64,000 nt of DNA from Pogonophryne albipinna (taxonomy: Eukaryota > Chordata > Actinopteri > Perciformes > Artedidraconidae), in the NCBI GenBank assembly GCA_028583405.1, contig CM053252.1:36981240-37045239 (forward strand). The letters run 5' to 3'. Under the pieces are notes generated by a model that saw only the letters and a list, made by a program, of their open reading frames with translations, had not been told where the DNA came from and made no database searches. Positions 48,451-60,763 of this stretch are shown piece by piece. How positions within the stretch are numbered: position 1 is the stretch's first letter; every line of letters begins with the position of its first letter. A program made the translations under genes and the position numbers.

Positions 48451-51400
48451 ACGTTGTTTCAATCAATCAATCAATCAATGTTTATTTATATAGCCCAATA
48501 TCACAAATGTTACATTTGTCTCAGTGGTCTTCACAGTTTGTACAGAATATCAGTATGACAATACGACACCCTCTGTCCTTAGACCCTCACATCGTACAAG
48601 GAAAAACTTCCAGAGAAAACCCACAGTTTAAAGGGAAAAATGGGAGAAACCTCAGGGAGAGCAACAGAGGAGGGATCCCTCTCCCAGGACGGACAGACGT
48701 GCAATAGATGCCGTGTGTAAATTGAAAAGATAATACATTTGCAACATAGGTAGTCCAAATGTTTGGAAATGCATGTGTGTATAATAGGAAGATGAATCCA
48801 CGAGGATATCCATCCAGGACCTATGATCCATGACCACAGCCACGACTCAAGATCCAGGGCTCGCGATCCAGGACACAGGACCGCAGGATCATCCATGACT
48901 CCGGATCCCGGCGTATATAGACACCAAAAAGAAAGACATTTGAGAGTACATGAGAGTACACAGGTATAGACAGAGAGAAGGAAGAAGTAAGATGTCCCCC
49001 GACAAACTAAGCCTATATCAGCAAAACTAGGGGCTGAATCTAATCAGCCCTAACTATAAGCTTTATCAAAAAGGAAGGTCTTAAGCGCACTCTTAAAAAC
49101 GGATGTCTGCCTCCCGAACACAAACTGGAAGCTGATTCCACAAATGTGGAGCTTGATAAGAAAAGGCTCTGGCTCCCATTGTACTTTTAGAGACTCTAGG
49201 AACAACCAACAACCCTGCATTCTTGGAACGCAATGCCCTAGTAGGACAGTAGGGTATAATGAGTTCTTTAAGGTAAGATGGCGCCTGCCCATTAAGGGCT
49301 TTGTAGGCGAGAAGAAGAATTTTAAATTATATCCTGTGTTCTATAGGGAGCCAGTATAAGGCAGCCAGAACAGGAGTAATATGGTCCCTTTTCCTAACTC
49401 TGGTTAGTACACGAGCTGCAGCATTTTGAATCAGCTGAAGCGACTTGACTGACTTCTTGGTACACCCTGATAATAAGGAGTTACAATAATCCAGCCTTGA
49501 AGTAACAAATGCATGGACTAGTTTCTCTGCATCGTTTTGAGGCAAGATATGCCTGATTTTTGCAATGTTACGTAGATGGAAGTAGGCGGTCCTTGAAATT
49601 GATTTTATGTGGGCGTTAAAGGATAAATCCTGATCAAATATAACACCAAGATTCCTTACAGTCTCACTGGAGGCCAAATTAATGCCATCCATAGTTAGAT
49701 AATTTGTTTCGTAGATTCTTCGGGCCAAGTACAATAACTTCAGTCTTGGTCGTGTTTAACATCAAAAAATGTAAGGTCATCCATGTTTTTAAGTCCTTGA
49801 GGCAGTCTTGAATTTTATTTAGATGATTAATTTCATCAGGCTTGATTGATAAATATAGTTGAGTATCATCCGCATAACAATGAAAGTTTACAGAATGATT
49901 CCTTATAATATTGACTAACGGAAACATAGATAGGTCCGAGTACTGAGCCCTGTGGCACTCCATGGCTAACTTTGGTTTGCGTGGAAGATTCATCGTTGAC
50001 ACATACAAACTGAGAGCGTTCAGATCGATGGGACCTAAACCAGCCTAAAGCAGTTCCCTGTATGTCAACTAAGTGCTCTAATCTTTGCAATAAGATATCA
50101 TGATCGATAGTATCAAATGCAGCACTGAGATCGAGCAAAACAAGAATAGAGACAAGTCCCTTGTCTGAGGCTATTAGAATGTCATTTGTGACTTTAACCA
50201 GAGCTGTCTCTGTGCTATGATGCGTTCTAAAGCCAGACTGAAAATCTTCAAATAAATCATTGTTTTTTAAGTAATCACACAGCTGTTTTGCGACCGCTTT
50301 CTCAAGAATTTTTGAGAGGAACGGAAGATTAGAAATAGGTCTATAGTTGGCTAAAACCTCTGGATCGAGGTTGTGCTTTTTAAGAAGCGGTTTTATCACT
50401 GCTACTTGATTGTGGAACATAGCCTGATAATAAAGACATATTAATAATATTTAATAAAGAAGTGCTAATTAATGGAAAAACTTCCTTCAACAGCTTAGTT
50501 GGAATTGGGTCTAACATACACGTTGATGGTTTAGAAGAGAGAATCATTGAATTTAATTGTTCAAGGTCAATGGCTGAAAAGCATTCTAGTTTACTATCTA
50601 GTGTAATATTAGAACTTACGTTTCCGGGAGCTGTTGATAACACTATACTGGTCAAAGGCAAGAGGTCATTAATTTTGTTTCTAAGAGTAACAATTTTATC
50701 GTTAAAAAAGCACATAAAATCATTACTACTGAGTGCTATGGGAATAGAAGGCTCAATCGAGCTATGGCTCTCTGTCAGCCTGGCTACAGTGCTGAAAAGA
50801 AATCTTGCATTATTCTTATTCTCATCTGTTAATGAAGAGTAGTAGGCTGCTCTTGCTTTACGCAGTGCTTTCTTATATTCATTGAGAGTAATATGCCAAA
50901 TGAAACGAGATTCTTCAAGTTTAGTGGAACGCCATATCCTTTCAAGTTGTCTCGACTTTTGCTTTATTTTGCGGGTTTCGGCATTATGCCATGGAGCTAA
51001 TCTATGTTGTTTTATTTTCTTCTTTTTCAAAGGAGCAACAGAGTCAAATTTTATTCGCAGCGCATCTATAGCACTATCAAGAACATGATCAATTTGGGGT
51101 GGTGTACATTTTGTATAAGTTTCCTCCCTTACATGCAGACATGCTATCGAGTTAAGTATTGGTGGAATTTCTTCCTTAAATTTGGCTATAGCACTAACAG
51201 ATAGGTTTCTGCTGCAGGAGCTTTTGACTAATGCTTTGTAGTCTAGTAACAGTACTTGAAAAGTTACTAAGAAATGGTCGGATAAAGCAGGATTATGCGG
51301 TTCGACTAATAGTTGCTCAATTTCAATACCATAAGTCAGAACAAGGTCGAGAGTGTGATTATAGCAGTGGGTTGGTTTATTTACACTCTGACAAAAACCA

Positions 51401-51835
51401 ACAGAATCTAATATAGAGTTAAATGCAACAGTAAGGCTATTTTTATCATCGTCAACATGAATATTAAAGTCACCTACGATAATTACTTTATCTGTTTTAA
51501 GTACCAAAGTTGATAACAACTCAGAGAATTCTGATAATAATTCTGAATAAGGACCTGGTGCAAGGTACACTGTAACAAATAAGTAAACTTGAGTCCACCT
51601 CCTCGGCCCGTGCCTCAGGCAATATGAGTATTGATATGGCTGGGTGGAGTGGCCTCATTTATGCTGACATATTCTTCATGTCTCAACCAAGTTTCAGTGA
51701 GACAGCATATATCAATATTATAATCTGATATGAAGTCATTTACCAATATTGCTTTAGATGCTAGAGATCTTATGTTTAAGAGACCACATTTAATCTTCCT
51801 GTTTTATTGCACTGTAGTAGTTGTTACATTTACTT
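48451..51835 (-). mobile_element. near-full-length LINE, decayed
   Basis: On the minus strand the 3' end has TATATAAATAAACATTGATT and a (TTGA)n tail at 48,458. The 3' UTR spans about 49,045-48,475. Coding remnants run to 51,835, where the endonuclease start ([18 protein letters not shown]) is seen. ORF1 is not recognised. The 8-bp-TSD hAT at 51,851 probably inserted into its 5' region. Confidence 0.85.
49050..51835 (-). pseudogene. LINE ORF2 (endonuclease plus RT), multiple frameshifts
   Basis: Endonuclease pieces: [11 protein letters not shown] and LTETWLR (about 51,790-51,690), then after stops the long frame 51,570-50,380 with VIIVGDFNIHVDDDKNS, NHTLDLVLTYG and ALSDHFLV. RT pieces: [56 protein letters not shown] and [11 protein letters not shown] (50,420-49,925), then in another frame [13 protein letters not shown] and MLNTTKTEVIVLGP, then [13 protein letters not shown] and ALYWLPI. 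The C-terminal part (FKSALKTFLFD) is near 49,070. At least four frameshifts. It is closest in wording to the L2-type element at 41 kb, but is a distinct family with a different tail repeat. Confidence 0.85.
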
Positions 51836-51931
51836 TTATTAGGTTATTATCAGTGACGTGCGGTGAGGTTCATGGCTGGTGAGTCACTGACTCTTTCAGA
51901 GTCAAATTTACAAATATTATATATTTTGACC

Positions 51932-52282
51932 TTAAAGGTGGCGGGGTAGGTAATTTTGGAGAAACCAGCTCGAGTGCGCTAGAATTTGAAAATACACAGC
52001 CCCTCCTCCAACACACACGAACGCGCACATGACCAATGAGGGCACGAGATAAGTTTGTGCACAGATGGAAGGCTGACAGGCAGGATATTTTAGCCGGGCC
52101 GGCTAAAATGAGTGGTCGTGCTTTTTACAGTACTACGGCTTCCACAGATGAAATGTTTTTATTTATTTTTTGTCAAAGCACTTAAGATATTCATTGCTAT
52201 CGGGATGTTAAGAGCATTCCATGGAATATAACAAAAAGTGTATATCGTGCCGGTTTCTCAAACTTACCTACCCCACCTTTAA
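51932..52282. mobile_element. TTAA MITE, copy 3
   Basis: Both TTAA flanks (51,932; 52,279) and both inverted ends are present; it is in reverse orientation to copy 1. It is nested in the hAT-type element. Confidence 0.8.
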
Positions 52283-52436
52283 TCGAAATATTCTGTTATT
52301 TTCAAAAGCTTTTTTAGTCTGATGCTTCGATTCATTTTAAACAGACCGTTCAACAAAAGGATAGCCTACCCAAAATCTAAATATTGGATTGTTCTCTCTT
52401 AGTAAGATCCACTTTTCATTACAAATGTGGTCTTAC

Positions 52437-52660
52437 CTTGACTTGAAGATGAAGTCCATGCTATCCTTCTGGACAACAATCTTTATTACTTTTTTGTAAA
52501 AGTCCTCCTTATCTTCCTCTAGTTTCAAAAGCCTAGCATGTCGTTTTCGTCTACCGTCTCTGCGTAGAATAACAGTAGCAACAAGAACCTGTGGGCTCAC
52601 TTGCGCCCCCTTCAGTGCGGCAGAGGTTGTGGCTGCCTCCCCTGGTGCTTTCATTGCCAT
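52437..52660 (-). CDS. exon-like frame inside the hAT-type element
   Basis: ATG at 52,660 (MAMKAPGEAATTSAALKGAQ) opens a frame of about 75 codons, rich in Lys, Arg and Glu, ending with KDSMDFIFKS at a strong donor (CAAG/GTAAGA). The intact frame, start and donor suggest the first exon of a protein carried by this element family. I do not recognise a domain. An 'acidic-basic helix' stretch (RHARLLKLEEDKEDFYKKV) may be helical. Confidence 0.4.
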
Positions 52661-53226
52661 TGTATGATGAGACCAGCGAGCTTAAATATCATATATACGT
52701 GAAATAAGTTATTTAGAGACTATGGATGGCGAGGATAAATGTAATAAAGGGATCTACAAACATTACATTGGTGACATACAGTGAGATGGTGCAGGCATGC
52801 GCTTAGGGCCCGCTTTCCAGCCAGTTTCTGTGGGGTGACGCATTCTGAGGTGAGGCAGAGCTCATCTGTGCCTCACCTCACCACACAGTAACTGGCTTGA
52901 GCGCGCTCACAAAATAAGTGCCCGCGCTAAATTAGTGCCCGTGCTCCAACCAGTTACTGTGGGCTTCTGTGAGGCAGAGCTCGTCCCTGCCTCACTTCTC
53001 AATCTCATCGCTGCCCGTAGTTGTAGCGGAGCTCGGCAAATTAGCCGATTTTTACTATAAAAAGCGATTGGAATCATACAGAAATCACATTTACAACACA
53101 GATCAGTGGACACATTTTATTATTATTATTATTTGTATTATTATTCTTTTTTTCCGTTACATTGGAGAATGACAAGTGAGGCTCTGCCTCACCTGCCTCC
53201 CCTGACCGCACGTCGCTGGTTATTAT

Positions 53227-53559
53227 GTATGACACCTCTATTAGGGGTTATTATTATTCTCTTTCAGAAACACAGAGGACTGTTTGTATGATGGGATCAC
53301 AGACACGCTGCAAATGGTGTCCGCTACAAGTCGAGTCCAGTGCCTATGTAGTGTCATTTTTATTTGTTATAGTTTGGGAAGATTGAAAATCGGTAGGGAA
53401 AGCCAGCTAAGTCGGTAGGCGGTAGAGACATGTCAAAAGCGGTAGACTACCGCCCAAATCGGTAGGGTTGGCAGGTATGTATGTGTATCTTTGTTAGAGT
53501 ACATCTCAGCATGACCCCGGTACCCACCACCGCTCCAGTACAGTCGGATGCCAAACAAG
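53227..53559. other. no recognisable gene
   Basis: Probably continues the 5' part of the minus-strand LINE interrupted at 51,851. A GGTAG-rich stretch (53,391-53,475) may be another repeat end. Confidence 0.4.
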
Positions 53560-53870
53560 ACCGTACACAGACAATTTTAAAGTACTATTGCTAGTTTTTA
53601 AATCATTACATGGTTTAGGACCAAAGTATATTGTTGAACTCCGACATAATTACGAGCCATCAAGGTGCCTCAGGTCTTCTGGGACGAGTCTGCTATCGGT
53701 TCCGAGAGTAACAACAAAACATGGAGAGGCAGCATTTAGCTATTATGCCCCGACACTCTGGAACAAACTACCCAAATCATGCACGTCCGCGGAAACGCTT
53801 ACTCAAGACTAAATCGAGACTAAAAACATATCTTTTTGCCACTGCTTTTAATTGAGATGCTCATAATCGA
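53560..53870 (+). pseudogene. L2 LINE C-terminal fragment
   Basis: Reads LLVFKSLHGLGPKYIVEL, NYEPSRCLRSSGTS, KHGEAAFSYYAPTLWNKLP and, after a one-base shift, KSRLKTYLFATAFN before the stop. This aligns directly with the end of ORF2 at 44,790-45,055, so it belongs to a close relative of the intact L2. Without its endonuclease and RT core it is inert. Confidence 0.85.
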
Positions 53871-54905
53871 ACTAGTGTTAATTTCTTCAGCTATTTTTTT
53901 ATTTAGTTTTAGTCTTAGTCCTGTGTTAAATTTCCTTTTTAGTTTTAGTCATATTTAGTCACCTTCATCATGTTTTTATTGAGTCAAGTTTTAGTCGACT
54001 AAAAGTCTGAGCATTTTAGTCTTATTTTAGTCAAAGAAAACTAATTATTTTAGTCTACTTGTTGTCAATGAAAACTGTTGAGTCTTTTTTTAGTCATCAG
54101 ATTATATAGAACATTTCAGTCAAACTGGTCTAGCCAAAACCAATAATTTGTCATTTTAGTCAAACGTATTTCACAATAACATTATATCTTGTCCTTATTT
54201 GATGAAAAACACAGGTTGAATGATTAATAATGCAGCTTTGCAGAGAATATCTGGTCAGGTTTGTGGTGTTTTTACCAGCTGTGTTATGGCCACATTGCTT
54301 CCCTTCTGATGAAACAATGCATTCGCTTTTTTTCTCCGCCTCATTGTAGCGAAAATGGGCCCAAATATCACATAGTTTCTTTCTCCCAAGCAGTGGTAGC
54401 TTTAGACCTTTTCGTTGTCAGTAATTTTGACGGATCGTAACATTTCCGTCATAATCCATTATTATCCGTCGAGTGCACAATTTATCACTCACTCGCGCTG
54501 ACGAGGGGGTATTCTGTTAACGCGAGTGCGACCACTGCTCCCAAGCCCTGTTGTTGCCATTTTATTTTCTATTCAATAAGGTTAGTTAGACCATGAGTTA
54601 GACCCGAGTCTTCCTGACAGTTCACAGTGTGCCGCTGCCCGGTGTAATTCAAATCTACCGCCGCGCGCAGCATAGACACACAGCTGCTGCCCTGCCGCAG
54701 CACCGGAAATGGAACTGCTGGGAGAAAAACTGACTATCAGAGATGTAACGTTATCTTTGATAATATTTCGTCTCCTCATTTTTCGTCAACGAAAGTAAAG
54801 AGAGATTTTGGCATAGTTTTTATTTAGTAAACTACATTTTCGTCTCGTCACTTTTCGTCAACGATATTGCATGATGATTTCGTTACAGTTATTGTTTACT
54901 GCCGT
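53871..54905. repeat. TTTTAGTC-rich dispersed element
   Basis: The left part is packed with TTTTAGTC/AGTCGACTAAAA motifs; the right part has CGTCAACGA and TTTCGTCTCGTC motifs. It looks like the two subterminal regions of a common fish DNA element, but I cannot fix ends or a target duplication. Confidence 0.45.
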
Positions 54906-54925
54906 CGGTGCATAGCTGATTTATT

Positions 54926-55515
54926 TGGACTGGATTATCCCAGAGAGTCTAAAGATTATTTATAACCCAGTTTGAGATTTGTGAAACCTTAATTCTATTT
55001 GTGAAAATACAAAAAAGGGAGATTTCGGTGCTTTTTTCACATGTTGACCACATTAGACCAGGTCCTGATCTAAAACCACTAGACCTAGACTCATCAAATC
55101 TGGACTGGATTATCCCGGAAGGTCTAAAGATTCTTTATAACCCAGTTTGAGATTTGTGAAACCTTTATTCTATTTGTGAAAATTACAAACAAGGGAGATT
55201 TCAGTGCTTTTTTCGCATCCTGACCACATTAGACCAGGTCCTGATCTGAAACCACTAGACCTACACTCATCAAATCTGGACTGGATTATACCAGAGAGGC
55301 TAAAGATTCTTTAGAACACAGTTTCAGATTTGTGAAACCTTTATTCTATTTGTGAAAATACAAAAAAGGGAGATTTCAGTGTTTTTTTTACATGTAGACC
55401 ACATTAGACCAGGTCCTGATCTGAAACCACTAGACCTACACTCATCAAATCTGGACTGGATTATCCCGGAAGGTCTAAAGATTCTTTATAACCCAGTTTC
55501 AGATTTGTGAAACCT
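54926..55515. repeat. tandem repeat, 175-bp period, 3.3 units
   Basis: Units start TGGACTGGATTAT at 54,926, 55,101, 55,277 and 55,452. Each holds AGACCAGGTCCTGATCT and AACCACTAGACCTA. Units are about 90 percent alike by eye. The period is close to nucleosome repeat length, as in many fish satellites. Confidence 0.9.
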
Positions 55516-55794
55516 TTATTATTATTATTTAGTGTATTTTTTCTTACATAAATTACATTTTTATGGACACTTCCTTTGCTCAATTTGATCTAGCAAAGAG
55601 TATTTAAAAAACGAATCATATTTCATTTATATTGTTGGTGAATTAGTTAAAGACAATATATATATGGAATTGTGTAAGTTAAATTTAGTTCCGTATTTTT
55701 TTTAAACCCTGAATAATGTCCCGAGTCAATTTGACCGGAACATTACCAAAAAGGTGCAAAATGTGAACATAACACAAGGGTTAAAGTAACTTAC

Positions 55795-56339
55795 GGTGCA
55801 GGTCTTGAAGAAGGCCGAAGGCTCATCCCCCAAGATGATTGGCAGTCCCCGAACACAAAGGCATCTGGCTCAGTGGTCTGGAATATAGTGGAGATAACAA
55901 AGAATGGTCATATATTCATCAAATACATTCTACAAACTCTACACAATTACTTTATCGCAAATATACTTGAAAGTAAAGGAGAGGACAAAAGGAGATGACA
56001 TGATAGGAGAGAATAGAAAAGGGAGAGAACAGAACTCCATAACTTCTTCTTGACCAAAGAATAGAATAGGAGACAAAACAAGAGAGCAAAGCTAAATGAA
56101 CAAGGGAAAAAAGGAAACAATGACACATGAAATTAAATTGACAGGACACGAGGAGAAGACAGAGAACAGCAAATGAGAGATGATAAGGAAGTCAAAGGGA
56201 CAGAAGAGGAACAAGGAGAGAGGAAAGAGATTGGGTAGACAGATGTTAAGTAAACCCGGCTCGGAGAGAAACGGTCAAGTGGATCCAAGAAGTTGTCCTT
56301 CAGATTTTTCCCCACCACTCTGTTGAACTCACAATAAAC
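55795..56339 (-). CDS. two exons of a SAMD3-like uncharacterised protein
   Basis: Exon n (56,339 down to about 56,256) follows a good acceptor (TTTGTGTTTCAG) and reads YCEFNRVVGKNLKDNFLDPL then DRFSPS. Exon n+1 (55,877-55,795) follows TATTCCAG and reads CLCVRGLPIILGDEPSAFF then KTCT before a strong donor (ACC/GTAAGT). From memory these match the C-terminal half of fish SAMD3-like/transposon-linked proteins (pattern: EFxRI..NLKDxFxxxLDxxxPR, then RGLPxxLxxDPSxxFKTC). Frames are intact. The donor of exon n (GG/GTTTAC) is weak. Upstream exons are cut off by the hAT at 56,400 and downstream ones are absent, so this is a gene fragment. Confidence 0.45.
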
Positions 56340-56578
56340 CTGAAACACAAAAGAGAACAAACCATGTAAAACTGTCAAATAAAATCGTACTGACACTTAG
56401 GCCTGTCGCGATAATCGATAAATGGACTTATCGTGCGATAAATAAAAATGGACTCGATAACTTTTCTGAGCTCGATAAATTGCCGTTTCGAAGGATGTGA
56501 CCAGCATTTTAGCTATGAGCGCTGTGGCTGCCGGCCACGGCTGTGAGGGGCGGGGCTGACACACAGCCAGGTCAGGAC

Positions 56579-59500
56579 CAAGCGGCAAACTCTGGGGAAG
56601 AGCCGGGAGGCCAATACGGAAGTGCCACACACTGCAGTTCATATATTGGCCGATAGGGACTGGCTGCAGAAAGGAGCAATTTCCATAGACCCTGTTACGG
56701 TTGATGTTTGTCTGCTCCTTAATCTGTCTGGGATTGTTTGCAGCTGTGTGCGTGTGTGTGATTATGCAAATGAGCTGTGTGGTAGCCCCAACATCATTGG
56801 CTGCCCATCTTGATCGACGTCGTCCAATCGCAGCGCACAGCCGGCGCACACCTGCTGGGGAGGAGTACAAAGGCTGTGGACTATCACCACTCTGGAGGCT
56901 CTGACATGTGGACAGACGCCTCTCGCTACTTAGCAAATTCGGTTGAACTGTTGTTAAACTCGTGTGATTGGTAGTGCCTAGAGTAGCTTAGTTAGTGTTT
57001 AGAGTAGTTTAGGATTCTGTGACTGTTGCCTTTAGTTTAGCTGTGTTTTTGTACAGACTCTTTTTGTTAGTTGTACCACTTTTAAAGTGAGGTTGTTTCA
57101 TTTCTTATTTAGTGTAATAGTGTTTATTCCATTGTATGCAACTAGACTCCTTTTGAGTCCTCCCTTAGTTTGGTTATCTGTCAACCTGTGCCCTTTTGGC
57201 CTTTTTGTTTGTTCCTGGCTGCGTGCCTGCCACTTTGTTTACTCTGCTATATAAAATAAACACTTATAATTATACCAATTCCACTCTGGTCGTGTCGTTT
57301 CCCTTTGGATCCCCCTAGCCCAATAGGGAACGTAACAGACCCCCATGTTAAAATGCCCAACTTTACAGCAGAAAAAAACATGTTTCTACCCATCGATGCA
57401 ATACATATTATTATGAATATAGTTAGATTCCACCTTCATGATTATGGATCTGTGAGTGAATTGTTGCGGTTTTGCGGTAAGTGATAATCGAGTACTTATT
57501 TATGTGTTAATGATTTTAATCGGCTACGTAATGAATGTTAAGGCTTGGTTTAGTGTGTAAGCGTGTGGTAGCTACATCGGTGCTAAAGATGCTAATCGTA
57601 GCCAACAAGTTAAAACCATAGACTGTATATATAAAGGTTAAAACGAAATAGACAAGTGTTAAGCGTTAAGTGGGATAATACTGTAGAACAAACGGCTTCT
57701 GTTTGAGGTTATAAAATAAGGTCATCCTTGTAACTTAGAGAGATATTTTATTATGTAGGTAGGAACTGTATGCATCGCTAAGGTTAATTTAAATTGGCTA
57801 TGCTCAAGTATGTAGACAAGCTAACGTCGAAGTAGTGTATGTGAAATCAACCTCACAATAAGATGTGTGTATATTACAATTATTGTCATATTTCAAGATG
57901 ATTAGTTAGATATTACAATATGGTTGGTTGAGCTGGAGTTCATTATTGAGCTTACACGTTAACGTCACAGTCATCTGAAGAACGAACCCAAACCTTGTTG
58001 TTTTTATTAATTGTATTACCAAATGGGTATCAAATAAACAGTAAGCATTGGTAACACAACTTCCAAAGTTACAGTAAAATAAAAAGGACCCTGACTCGGA
58101 CAATACACAATCCAACATGTTCAACAGAAGATAATCAGTTATATTGTTTGTACACATGGTACTTTACATATATATCTGTTTGTTTAAGGTGTCCAGGTGA
58201 TGCAGACAGGCTGGACCAGAGAGTGAGAGACAGAACTGGACTCCTCACAGCAGTGAACTTCAGCACAGGTACAAAGACTCTATTTTTCATACTGTACAAA
58301 GAATCAAGAAAGATATTGGTTTAAATTAATGAGGTATTGACTTGAATACACTAATATACATTCCATTAAACAATACTAAATACTAGATCACCTACACATC
58401 AGTTAAGTTGAGGGGTTTTTCCATGCAAAAGGTTACATTTTAGATATTTAGCAATATGACTTTGTCAGCTTTCTAATTTAATGTATTGAAGGCAAAGCTA
58501 TTTAACACATAGTGAGAACTGCTACTATTTATCTCTCAATATTATCTGTAAAAAACGTGGTAAAAGTGATTCTTTCAATGAGACAACAGAGCAAGCTTCT
58601 ACAGTTGCACTACGTTTTGATAACAGTTAAATATTATTTTGATAATAACATATATTTCAATGTTGATGAACTTCATACTGTTCATTCATAATCTGATCGT
58701 CTTTGTTGAAATTAAAAAAAAACATTACAATTACAAAATAATTATATCTACAGCCCCTAAACACACAAACACACCGCTTTCATAAATAACACACTTGTTC
58801 TGCAATAATATGTTTTATGTTTCCTGTCATTTTTGTTAGGAAAGGACATGCCTGAAAGACACAACATGTTCTCCTTCTCTGAGGGTCAAGAACAACATCC
58901 AAGAGGAACATTAAAAGCTGATGTTATGAGATTTTAAGACCAGTACGGGACATTCACTAAGAAACTACTTTTATTGTGAAAACACAGTCAGCTGATCGAA
59001 TGCAGCTATTTCCACATCGACACTCCATCAGCTGATTATTTCTATTTGCCTCACTTTATGAGCTTCACATCACTTGTGCCTTGTACCGCAGAGTTTGCAA
59101 CGTCACAAATAAATGGGGCCAATCTTCAGTCAGATGTGAATGTGTAATCTAACATTTTCAGTAAGAATAATGGACGAAAGGAGTGAAAATACAAATACAA
59201 TTTATTGAAATGTGAACCAAAACTTCATCAAATGTTTTAAATAAAAAGCACATATGGACAAAAGGTGTAAACCTATTAAATGTATAAGTAAACACATTTA
59301 GTAAAATAACGTGACAGACTAGGCCTGTGCAGTTGGTATCAGCTATGCCCAGCATGAGCTCCTCCATCAGGCCTGGTCCTCCTCGCAGAGGAAAGACCCT
59401 CAGTCCTCTCCAAACCAACAGACAGGACGTCCATCACACGGAGGTTTCTCCCTGAAGTCTCTGCAGCTCTCTGGACACCATGCTGTCTCAATCCGTCCAC

Positions 59501-60293
59501 ACTGAATATGAGAGGGGAAAAATGAAAATAATAAATGCTTTGGACAATAAGAAATATAAAGTTGACTGTTGAGTTGCTCAGTTTTTTTAGATTGTCAATA
59601 CTATTACTGTATAACTAATATCTCAGGTTAAGAGGCACATTCAAATAAAGATTGGTCTTTAAATAAATGTTGTCTTTTGAATTGTTTGTCTAAAGTCAAG
59701 GATCTAGAACTGGTACTTAGTTTTAATGATACAGTCTGGTTATTATGCTGTTTGGAGGAGGCCTCACAGGTAAGAGCACTAACTAGCTACCATCACATGT
59801 ACCTTAGCTTGACTTAAATGTATTAAACGTATAATTAAGTGATATCAAAATATAAATAACTAATGTCATGCAAACATATTAATATTTGCTTCATTCCAGT
59901 GTTGAATTTAGCACATTTGCATACAAACGTTAAGGGATTTTAAGATTCTGAAGTATTATGTTAAAAACTCAATAACTTAGATTATTATTTATAGTTTTGC
60001 TGAATAGTTTCATGTCCGCTTACCTTAGAAACGTAAAATGCGACAGTGTGCAGATGGGGAGCATGTTAGCTTAGCTTGGTAGCTTCAGCTAGCTCTGGAA
60101 CTTCCAGCTCGGTGGCAGCAGGTCCCGCCTCGGCTCCGCCTCTTTGCCCTTATTTGGAGCAGGCGGGAGTTGAACTCTGACGTCACTGTCGAGCCGTTAG
60201 TGGCCGACTCCGCCTACTAAGGGCTTCTCGGCAACTCTGCAGAATCCTATGGGTGACGTCACGGACCCTACGTCCATTTATATACAGTCTATG
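56579..60293 (+). repeat. dispersed family A, copy 2
   Basis: It begins AGCGGCAAACTCTGGGG and ends ATATACAGTCTAT, flanked by an 11-bp duplication GGTCAGGACCA. It contains a solo LTR. Splice-like features recur in the same order as in copy 1: a donor GCG/GTAAGT at about 57,475, and a segment bounded by TTTAAG and GGTACA at about 58,188-58,268. A third segment starts after TTGTTAG at about 58,839. These suggest a spliced, perhaps non-coding, transcript. The 3' part (60,070-60,290) is GC-rich with CGTCAC boxes. Confidence 0.6.
56693..57337 (+). mobile_element. solo LTR
   Basis: Starts TGTTACGG and ends CGTAACA (TG..CA with an inverted tip), flanked by the 5-bp duplication GACCC (56,688-56,692; 57,338-57,342). 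A poly(A) signal AATAAA lies near 57,255. The empty site is preserved in family A copy 1 near 10,690. No internal retroviral-type region remains, so the body was lost by LTR-LTR recombination. Size and ends fit a Ty3-type fish retrotransposon. Confidence 0.9.
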
Positions 60294-60429
60294 GTCAGGA
60301 CCATGGTCCAGGACACACAGCTAGGTCAGGACACTCCGCGTGCACGTGCAGCAGCGTAGCAGCCAAATTAATAATATAGCGACAAGCGGGAGACAACGTG
60401 TGACTTACTCGCGGGGAATTTAAAGTGAA

Positions 60430-60763
60430 ATGGAATTGGTTACAAAACCTAACAACACATCTCGGTTCTCCGGTGTGGCAGTATTTTGGATTCAAGCCAA
60501 ATCAACGAGGTGAACCAACGGACTTGAATGAGCCGGGCGGTGTGTCGCATTTGTTTAAAAAAGGTAGAGACAAAAGCAGGCAATACCACGCATTTTAAAC
60601 TACACCTAAAACACAACCACCCCATTCAGTTTTCCCAGCTGGGAGCAAACACGGCAGCTGGAGATGGAGAGCCCCCACCTTCCCGACAGTTTACAATCAA
60701 AGATGCATTTGCCCGACAATGCAAACATGTTGGTGTTCCTTGCTCGAAAACTTTGAAAAACTG
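60430..60763 (+). pseudogene. hAT first exon with BED zinc finger
   Basis: Starts MELVTKPNNTS, then in a shifted frame VWQYFGFKPNQRGEPTDLNE, then in another frame AVCRICLKKVETKAGN with the histidine pair HFKLHLKHNHP. Together these are a complete BED finger (W..F, C-x2-C, H..H) of a ZBED-type hAT transposase, which binds the element ends. It continues to SRQFTIKDAFARQCKH before a stop. Two frameshifts inactivate it and the catalytic exon is absent. Confidence 0.7.

Larger units (their letters stand above)
51851..53218. mobile_element. hAT-type element with CAGTGACGTGCGGTGAGG ends
   Basis: Termini CAGTGACGTGCGGTGAGG and the complement of CAGCGACGTGCGGTCAGG, with the perfect 8-bp target duplication GTTATTAT (51,843-51,850; 53,219-53,226). 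It holds the TTAA MITE copy 3 and one exon-like frame. No transposase core. The 8-bp duplication supports hAT. Confidence 0.8.

Noticed and set aside
58185..58270. Coding exon of an immune receptor (NLR-type) in family A
   Set aside because: The segment has plausible splice borders, but all frames contain stops in at least one copy and no domain is readable, so coding status is not supported.
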